The notes beneath the pieces are model-generated. The model was not told the DNA's origin. It ran no database searches and was given only the letters and a program-made list of their open reading frames with translations. From contig WIUZ02000017.1 of NCBI GenBank assembly GCA_015956445.1, forward strand, positions 248,001 to 312,000: DNA of 64,000 nucleotides. Direction: 5' to 3'. The stretch comes from Thelephora terrestris (lineage: Eukaryota > Basidiomycota > Agaricomycetes > Thelephorales > Thelephoraceae). The stretch's first letter is position 1. Every line of letters begins with the position of its first letter. Positions 56,288-64,000 of the stretch are shown piece after piece. A program made the translations under genes and the position numbers.

Positions 56288-57680
56288 ATGCTGCCGGGTC
56301 CCAGCGATGTATGTGTCATGTTTGCCGTCCTTGCAAGGGACACTCGACTGATAATGTGTGTAGGGGATACCTTCTACCCCTACTCGTTTAGCCAACCGGA
56401 CAACCGGCCCCAATATGAGGACCACGAGTCTGTGGGGATGGGTACCTCAATGCCGATGCTGTACAACCTGTATCCGCAGAGCGGTATTGTGTTGGTGCCG
56501 TCGCAGGACCCGTCGGCATACCTTGGATTCCACGGAAACCATCTTGTAGCTGCGTCCCAAGGCCATTTCGAACCAGCCTTTTATCAGCCTAATGGTTTCA
56601 CCCTGGCCCCCGCGGGTGGTTACGAGGTCTCAGACTTCGGGGGAGCGTCACGCCAGTGCGGGGACGTCATTTTCAGTCATGCAAGCCCTTCCCATCTAAC
56701 GATGAATATCAGCCCGGGATCACCAGAAGTGAGTTACCGCACCTCTCCGTTGAGGTTCGTCGTCGTTCAGTCCGCAAGGCACCTTGGGATTGACATGATG
56801 AGTCTCAGAACCAACTTCCAAGTCAATACCCACCGTCAATCGAATTAATTAATTTCAATCAACCACTATAGCCGACCGAAATGTCGGCGACGAACATGTC
56901 AACCGACATCCCTCCCGACCCCCCCACCGCCCTCCCGACCGCCCCCTTGACTGCCTTTTTAACACCCCTATATCACAGGGACCCCGGAACTGCTGAAGAA
57001 ATACTTAGCGTTGGTTATACTACCACGGCGAAAACCCCGAGAGATGGTAAGAACAAAATCTCACCTCATGATCAAAATGACTTGACACCCACACAAGATA
57101 CAGAAGCAAAATTAAAGGTATAGCAGGCCGGCACGATTTCCTCGCCTCAAATCACTGCTAACATTTCTCCAGCGGGACAGGATCCGGCAAAGGAAACGAA
57201 GGGATAAAGAGGGGAAACACTGGAAGGAGTTGAAGAAGACCCTCGGAGAAGAACTGTCAAAAGATGATTTATTACGCACCGGTAAGTCATCCCCGCCGTC
57301 AATAGCGTAACGTTCTGATTGGCGGTTTCATTAGCTGGAGATATTCTCAGCGTCAAACTCCCCCCGAAAGAACGGACTACCTCTAAACGCGCATTGGCCG
57401 GTAACAATGCGCGAACCAAGGAAGAGATAAGAAAGATGATGAAGAATGAGAGTGGAAAGGAGGATACAAAATGGAGGAGAAATGCGCTGAGCGCAATTTC
57501 GAAGTCTTTGAGGATGTCGAAAAAGGCGCCGGGGTATGAAATCCTCGAGACCCTTGTGGTCGAAGGTGGGCGTTAATTCTATCCGGCCCGGACGTCTGGA
57601 TCTTAGGAGGCTAATCATCTTATCTCGCAGTCCAACACACGAAGAATATGAAGACGAGAGTCTCACCCACCAACGTTTAA
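56288..57680 (+). CDS. Unrecognised protein with basic bHLH-like C-terminal half
   Basis: Proposed exons: 56288-56728 (start uncertain), 56872-57117, 57173-57281, 57335-57565, 57631-57680; the last four join in frame by clear GT-AG signals. The N-terminal part is Pro/Gly/Ser/Tyr-rich (NLYPQSGIVLVPSQDPS) without a domain. A strongly basic segment IRQRKRRDKEGKHWKELKKTL, a loop with EELSKDD, and a second helix LLRTAGDILSVKL have the spacing of a basic helix-loop-helix domain, followed by another Lys-rich helix (TKEEIRKMMKNE) and tail VQHTKNMKTRVSPTNV. An ATG at 56279 in another frame opens a Cys-rich stretch (CMCHVCRPCKGH) that could be an alternative first exon. Possibly a DNA-binding regulator; function not known to me. 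Confidence 0.55.
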
Positions 57681-57950
57681 CCTGCTACGATAACGTAGCC
57701 ATATGATCATCAATTCCTTGATGTATCACAACTTTTTTGTAACGCGAATCGATATAAATGTACACCGATTTTCGAATAAACAGCCGGCCTTTGAGTTGGT
57801 GTCTTTGGCCCGATGTCGAGCGATGAAATTCTGGAGGGACGATGGAGTTTGAGCAAAGGAGATGGGGATGAAGACTTTTGCGAATCGGGACGATCGTCTT
57901 CCACATCTCGATCCCTTTTCCGCCCGCCCTCTAGAAAATCCCGGGCCAGG

Positions 57951-60946
57951 ATGGTCCAGGCTTACGCGTCCACTGCATACATCGCCGCCGCCGCAAACAG
58001 GTTCCCGTACGCAGCAGACATCTCTTCCGAGTCCCTTGTCGCCTTTGGATCCCATAAATTCGTGTCGCTATGGTGCCTTTACGATGAAAACATTCACGAA
58101 ACGCTTCCCGGACACGAGGGTGTCGTCACTTGTCTTCGTTTCGTTGGTGAAGATTGCTTCGTCTCGGGGGATGATAAAGGCGTTCTCCGCTGCTGGGAGA
58201 AGTCTGGAACCCAGGTAACACCGGCCAATCTCACGTAGACCTTCTGACAGTAACCGATCTGCCTAGTGGTCTACAAAACTAATAACACAAGCGCATTCGA
58301 AGCCGGTATCTTGCATGACCTACCATAATGGCTACCTCATTACCGGCTCGTCGGATTCCACTGTAAAGGTCTGGACTGTGGATCCCAACGATGGTGCAGG
58401 CATGCTAATCGTATTTTTATCGCGACCCCCGTTTGCTGAACAGATTACAAGATAGGATACGCGAAAAGCAGATGATAGGGCTCGGCGCGAGGTACCCGCT
58501 TGCTGTGCAGATAGCGCGTCTTCCAGGATCTAACGGTTCGTTTCCGAATTCAATACACCCCACACCTATCAACTCCCGTCTCTCACCTAGTTCTCGTGCT
58601 CGCTGTGAGTGGGACATTTACGGAAGTCAAAATCTACACCTGCTCCGAAGAATCGGTAGGGTTATTCTATCTCGTAAACGGGGAGTAAGGCTGAAATGGC
58701 GCATCGAGCTCAGTTCCTGCCCGCGGCGTCTTTGCCTGGCCACGAAGATTGGGTCAAGTGCCTCGCGTTCTGCCCACCACGCGCGGAGGGCGACCCCCTC
58801 GTACTGGCGTCTGGTTCTCAAGACGCTACAATCCGGTTATGGAACATCGAGCCTCTCAAGTTCGACTCGGCAACGGGAGGCGACGAACTTCTCGATGCCT
58901 TCGAAGCGTCACTGGGAGACATGGGCGAAGGAGAAGAAGGGGGGAGACAGATTTCATTAAAGCGCCACATCGTTTCTGTAAAGGATTCAGCTTCCTCGGA
59001 CGACACCATCCAAAAGTATTCGATCACGTTCGACGCTCTCCTTGTCGGTCACGAATCCGGAGTGACCTCTCTGTCTTGGAAGCCGAATGATTCTGCCTCT
59101 GCCTTGCCCGTGCTCTTGTCTACGTCTACAGATTCCTCTCTAATCCTGTGGTCTCAGTTTGATTCTCTCTGGGTGAACCGGAACCGTTTTGGCGACATAG
59201 GCGGGCAAAGGCTTGGAGGGTTCGTCGGTGGTTTATGGAACACCGACCGGGAGGAGATCCTTGCCTGGGGATGGAACGGTGGTTGGCGACGGTGGAGGCA
59301 CGACCCGAACGTCCAGGGAGACACAGTTCAAGCCTGGACAGAGGCAGATGCGGTCACCGGACATAGCAACGTCGTGAAGGATATCTGTTGGAGTCCGCAG
59401 GGCGAACTATTGGCGTCAACGAGGTTTGTCCCATCTGATTCCCATAGACCGGGGACAAGGAACCTCATACTTTCCACAGCTTAGACCAAACGACGAGGAT
59501 TCACGGGCGTCTCCCTACAAACGCATGGCGCGAGATTGCACGCCCCCAGGTTCATGGCTACGACCTCGTGGGGGTACAATTTCTGGACGCCTTGAAATTC
59601 GTTAGCATAGCGGATGAGAAGGTTGCTCGGGTTTTCGAGGCTCCCAAGGCGTTTGTTGAGCTTGCTAAGAGCCTCCAAGTGATGAAAATCGACGTCGACG
59701 AGGTCAATCCCTTTTCTTGTAAGGTGATCTGCCACTTACCGAGTTGTTCAGGGTACGAGACCGATTGGAGCCACCGTTCCGCCTTTAGGCTTATCCAACA
59801 AAGCCGTCAGCGATGTCGTCGCACAAACCGCGGGGCCGCACTCAGCGATTACCACCCGTCCACCTTTCGAGGGAGAGTTGGCTTCCATGACCCTCTGGCC
59901 GGAGGTGGAGAAGGTTTTCGGTCACGGCTACGAGGTACAAGCTCCTTTTACAAGACATCGCCGATTTCACCCACTGTTTTCTCATCTTGGTTCCAGTCCA
60001 TATCCATTGCGGCTTCGACGTCGAAGACCATGTTCGCCTCTACTTGTAAATCGACCTCTCCGGCGCACGCCGTCGTGCGTATCAACTCAGTAGAGGACAA
60101 TTACCGATCTGTGGGAACTCCGTTGGACGGGCACTCGTTGACGGTAACTAGGGTTGCTTTCAGCCCACCGGATGATAAGTACATCTTGAGCGTTTCGCGG
60201 GACCGGTCGTGGAGGCTGTACGAGAGGCAGAGGGATGATGCAACAGGTAATTTAATATGACTTTTATCGCGTCGGAGGTAGCAAACTCATGATCTCCCTT
60301 TCATTCCCTAGATCTCAAATACACATTCGTCGCATTGGACAAGTCCCACACGAGGATTATCTGGGACTGTGCCTGGTCTGCTGAAGGCGATATTTTTGCC
60401 ACAGCTTCGCGCGATAAGACGGTACGCGTTATCGCTGACACGGATCGAATGGCCGAGTCTGATAAATGAGTAGGTTAAGATCTGGAAGAATCGGGAGGGA
60501 AAATGGTCTTCTGTGGAGGTCATCAAGACAGCGGAGGCCGCCACAGCTGTTTCCTTTTCCCCCACAGATTACGATCAGAGGTACGCGCTTGCCAGTACGA
60601 CCCGAACCACGCCGAGGACAGTGTACTAATCTTGAGTATGAACAGACGAAGGGTTGCCATCGGGCTAGAAAACGGACACATCTCCATCTACTCCTCTTCG
60701 GTTACAAGTCCTTCAAATTGGGAACTAGAGCTGACCGTCGACTCAACGTATATACCAAGTCTTGTGAGATCATTGCGCCTTACTGACAAGGGTTCTAGGA
60801 GGGCCCACGTTGATCAGATCCACCGCTTGGCCTGGCGGCCGCTCACCACGACGGAGGAAGGAGGTGAAGGCGTAATCAAGAAACAGCTCGCAAGTTGTAG
60901 TGAAGATCATACATTGAGGATACTAAATGTCCTACTAAAAGTGTGA
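57951..60946 (+). CDS. ELP2: Elongator complex WD40 subunit Elp2
   Basis: Twelve exons: 57951-58214, 58267-58393, 58452-58535, 58591-58655, 58714-59423, 59480-59702, 59752-59934, 59997-60246, 60312-60421, 60474-60580, 60646-60747, 60799-60946, giving 790 aa, the usual Elp2 length. WD repeats form two propellers: FGSHKFVSLW, LPGHEGVVTCL, LITGSSDSTVKVW, LPGHEDWVKCLAF, LASGSQDATIRLWN, GHESGVTSLSWKP, GHSNVVKDICWSP, SLDQTTRIHG, the Elp2-specific RPIGATVPPLGLSNKA, GHSLTVTRVAFSP, SVSRDRSW, ASRDKTVKIW and the closing LASCSEDHTLRIL. Elongator modifies wobble uridines of tRNA. The start MVQAYASTAYIAAAANRFPYA is preferred over an upstream in-frame ATG at 57813. The acceptor of exon 3 is chosen by frame. 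Confidence 0.93.
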
Positions 60947-61327
60947 TGGCTGGAATCAAAAAGACTTCAGGGAGAACAAAATGCGTGGGTGCAGGATGAA
61001 GGAAAATTGTGTAATGGGGGACAAAAACAACACAAGGCGAAGAGGTTCGGGTACTATACAGTGAGGAGAGGAGGGAGGGCTGCCAAACTATACGGAGACA
61101 ATCTGTGATACTTAGGTGTGCGCGAAATGATCAGTCGTGGAGGGGAGGGTATCGAAACAGTAAACTTGCGAATGGAGAGAGGACCGATGAAGATATGACA
61201 CAGGATGGGGGCCCCGGTAAACCGAAAAAAGGAGGCAGGAACTTCAGAAAACAAGTAGACAAGGGGTGCCGAGAGGCCGGGGTAGATGTGCATGTAGGGA
61301 TACAGAGGGTGGTTTTTGACTGCGGAA
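60947..61327. other. Intergenic between convergent genes
   Basis: 380 bases between the 3' ends of ELP2 and the eIF4A-like gene. Purine-rich on the plus strand. No gene. Confidence 0.5.
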
Positions 61328-63917
61328 TTAGATGATGTCACGGAGGCTCATGGGGACTTCAGGCTGCGTGCGTAAAAAAACGTCAGTGGGTGAATGAGGT
61401 AAAAGTAAGGCGTATACGAATCAACGTACGCATTTTATTCTGAAGAGAAGACATTAGTCGTCAATCGTTTAGGGGAACGAAACGGCGGAGACTCACTTAT
61501 AGAAGCATTCTATGGATCGCAACATCTCTACATCACCACCAGTCGCGGTAACGAAATTGATGACGACGCCCGCACGAGTGTAGCTGGAGGCAATCGCTGG
61601 GGCAACTCTAAAGGAAGATCAGCCCCGATCAATCACAAATGAATACAGAAGAACCGACCGATGAGCGTATTCCTCGACGGCTTTTGGAAGATCTGAGATA
61701 TGAGATCGGTGAGCTAAATACGCACCGAATCCAAAGGAATGGATCTCACCGTAGTTCACCACCAATGGTACCTGGGATACCTCTGGAGTCTTGACTTGTA
61801 CATCGTATACTACGAGGACTTTGATTGACGCGGGCCTCAAAGCGTTCGCGTTCACGCTTCTGAACTTGTTCAAGGCGGTGAGTTTGTTGTTCGAACTCAT
61901 GTCGTTGTGCTAGATCAAGGAGTCAGCCTATCGGTGCAGTCTGACTGAATCCAAGAAACCTACCAAAGGGATAGCCTCTATTCCTCTGCTGGCAAGCTTG
62001 TACGCAACGGAATCCAGCGCAGTCATCCCACCAACATGAACAATAGCCTGAGGGACTTCGATGTCACTAAACACATCAGCCAGTGCATCAAGCTTCCACT
62101 CCCGAGCCTGGGCAGTCTCAGCACTAGAGGCACCGCGACCAGAACCGATGATCCCCAATCCAGACGTGGGTGAAGGAGCATCAGACCTTCCGCCGGAAGT
62201 GAATGCAAGATACAAATAATACTGGCGTAACCCTCTGGCGCTTTGCCCGGAATCGGGCTGGACGTTCCCGTCTCGTCTAACAAGGACACGGACAGGTTCC
62301 CTCAACTGGATTGCGGTCGCAAGGTTCAACACATCCTGTGGAACGGTGTTAGAAAACAACGCGCTCTGTCTCTCAGGTACGTTGGAAGCCGATGTGCTGG
62401 GGTCTGAGGATTCGCCTATACTCGAGAATCTGCGAGGGAGTGAGCCACTGGAGTCGAACGACTGTATCAAGGAGGAGGTGCTGCCATCCGAAGGCCCGTT
62501 GCCAAGGGGTCGAGACCGAGGTTGGGGGAGAAGTTTAACGATATTGAACACGAATTCGTGAAGATTGCGCGCGATCAACTGATCGACCTCGTCCAACACC
62601 AAAAATCGGACCTCAGAGCCAGATATGCCGCCGCTTGATGTAAATAACGCGTGCAGTTTCTGAGGAGTACCACAGATGATATGTGGCATATTCTGGCGGA
62701 GATTGGCAAGCTCCTGAGTGATGTCACTGGTGTTGGATGCAGAACCGACGCCCAGAGCGGACCTCACTCCGATTGGTCCACCCAAGTCACGGATCATGCG
62801 TTGCGCTTGAGTGGCTTGATCGACAGTCGTTGAAATGATGATAACCAAGGGGCCTCGTGGGATGCGGTTCATGGGAACCGTCAAAGAGATGTGGATAGCA
62901 GGGATTACGTATGCGGCAATTCGCTCCTGGGTGGGTGGTGCCTGAGCGATGATATCCGCGCCACGCAACAAGAATGGAAGAGCCCGCTGTTGTATTTTGT
63001 TCGGAGGTCCGACACTGGTAGATTGGGGTAGTCAGAGACTGTATATTGGGCTGACCACACAATCCACGTACCCAAATCTAACCAGGGACCGCAGGAGCTC
63101 CGGGTGAACCGCCAACTGATCCCACTTGGTCACTGCAGGCCCGTTGTCACGACCGTTTGCTCCGGCCAAGCCTTCAGCCTGTCGATGGTCAGGTCGGGCT
63201 GGGGAGAGAAAGATGAATACATACCCCAGCTGAATCTCGACGAAGCAAAGCAACTGTAGAACGGCGCTTGTCACGAAGTAGGTTTTCCTGCCTTGTGGTG
63301 GCTGCGGCGACGGAAGGATCTATGCTGCTTCTGGGAGGGAGGTCGAGACTTCCAGCGGACCATGTTCTCATTGGCTGGGGGGGATGACGAGGCGAACGGT
63401 TGGACGGCAAACCATTCCCGAGCATGTGTTGACTCAGGGAGGGGCCAATTGGCTGAGTGGTGATAACATCAGGGGATATGGCGGATAAACTTGACGCGCT
63501 TGGCAAGCTTGCGTTCGTAGCTTGGATCTGTTGGGTCTGCAAAGCGAGGAGTTGACCGACCGATGACGTGAGCACGTTCAGACGCTGGGAAATTTGTCCA
63601 ACTTCGTCAGGTGCAGAACCATTCTGTGTCAGGATCTGATTAGGAGCGACGGGGTTCAACGGTACTTGATGGGGGGGAAGAGCGAGGGAAGGCCTTGATC
63701 CGTTCAAAGTTGCAATATTTCCGGGGGCGAAAGGGTCATTAAATTCCGGAGCATGGCTTGCAGGGGACTGATCCAGGAGAGAGTCAACCTTGCGATTTAC
63801 CTCATCTAGGTTACGTTTGATTTCTGCAAGGTTGTTCTCGTACCGGATCAATCTCTTGACAAGGTCGTTGATCAAGGGGGATGTCTTGAGCTGAGCGTCG
63901 AAGCTGAGTTGGTCCAT
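61328..63917 (-). CDS. eIF4A-related protein with degenerate DEAD-box motifs
   Basis: Eight exons on the minus strand: 63917-63225, 63178-63072, 63015-61974, 61909-61750, 61692-61659, 61607-61497, 61439-61430 (10 nt), 61363-61328, giving 730 aa. Residues 1-100 are a charged coiled coil (LVKRLIRYENNLAEIKRNLDE) followed by a Ser/Pro-rich linker. The RecA-like core starts at about 250 with a Q-motif-like VTKWDQLAVH...KIQQRAL. Motif I is APPTQERI instead of a Walker A, motif II is DEVD (about 408-411), motif III SNT, motif V is lost (YDVQVKTPE), and motif VI is HRVAPAIASSY instead of HRxGRxxR. The C-terminus VINFV...EMLRSIECFYK...PEVPMSL aligns with the eIF4A end. Probably catalytically dead; perhaps an RNA-binding or scaffold protein. 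The micro-exon AATAAAATGC restores FYKIKCPEVPM. Confidence 0.85.
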
Positions 63918-64000
63918 GACTGCGCTTGAGAATCCGGCCGAATCTAGGGATGAAGGAGAGGAAGATGCCCTGGGCGTGTAAATGGTGTTGGTGACGAGGG

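Noticed and set aside
1-64000. tRNA, rRNA, CRISPR arrays, retroelements or DNA transposons
   Set aside because: Read-through by eye found no clover-leaf boxes, array-like repeats, reverse-transcriptase or transposase motifs, or long terminal repeats; short or highly diverged elements could be missed.

Overview
The window is nuclear DNA of a filamentous basidiomycete, most likely an Agaricomycete. Genes are packed on both strands and cut by many short introns (mostly 46-65 nt, GT-AG with CTNAC-like branch points). The protein families fit this group: BEM1, RAT1, Elongator, AzgA purine permease, DUF6533-type membrane proteins, basidiomycete F-box proteins, agaric kinase-like proteins and the small secreted 'glycopeptide' family. 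I saw no bacterial-style operon, CRISPR array, tRNA, rRNA or virus-derived element. Exon borders were worked out by hand from splice signals, reading frame and family knowledge; no alignment was run.

Layout. 0-13 kb: C-terminal end of a probable MBF/APSES transcription factor (+), BEM1 polarity scaffold (+), F-box protein (+), kinase-like protein (-), a tight head-to-head pair uS11m (-) / QCR9 (+), and a MIP channel with altered NPA boxes (+). 13-17.6 kb: gene-poor, holding a diverged tandem duplication. 17.6-28 kb: F-box/LRR-like protein (+), YUCCA-like flavin monooxygenase (+), RAT1/XRN2 exoribonuclease (-). 28-37 kb: gamma-COP SEC21 (-), DUF6533-type membrane protein (+), AzgA-type guanine/xanthine permease (-). 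37-48 kb: secreted cysteine-rich glycopeptide (-), eIF2B-delta (+), second DUF6533-like membrane protein (+), MTP18 (-) and an FHA-forkhead factor (+). 48-51 kb: gene-poor with a kinase-like remnant. 51-64 kb: ABHD4/5-type hydrolase (-), PET191/COA5 (-), IBA57/CAF17 (+), an unrecognised basic (bHLH-like) gene (+), Elongator ELP2 (+) and an eIF4A-derived protein whose helicase motifs are degenerate (-).

How they work together. Most genes are housekeeping and need not act together. Five nuclear genes for mitochondria fall in one window (QCR9 and uS11m, MTP18, PET191, IBA57), and four of them are in head-to-head arrangements with short shared upstream regions: QCR9/uS11m 62 bp, PET191/IBA57 190 bp, MTP18/forkhead 145 bp. 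Other recurring features are GC-AG introns with the donor GCAAGT (three genes), micro-exons of 6-18 nt, and two stop-free introns whose length is a multiple of three. One of these sits directly before the recognition helix of the forkhead domain. The best candidates for something undescribed are the helicase-dead eIF4A relative, the retainable forkhead intron and the orphan basic gene at 56.3-57.7 kb.
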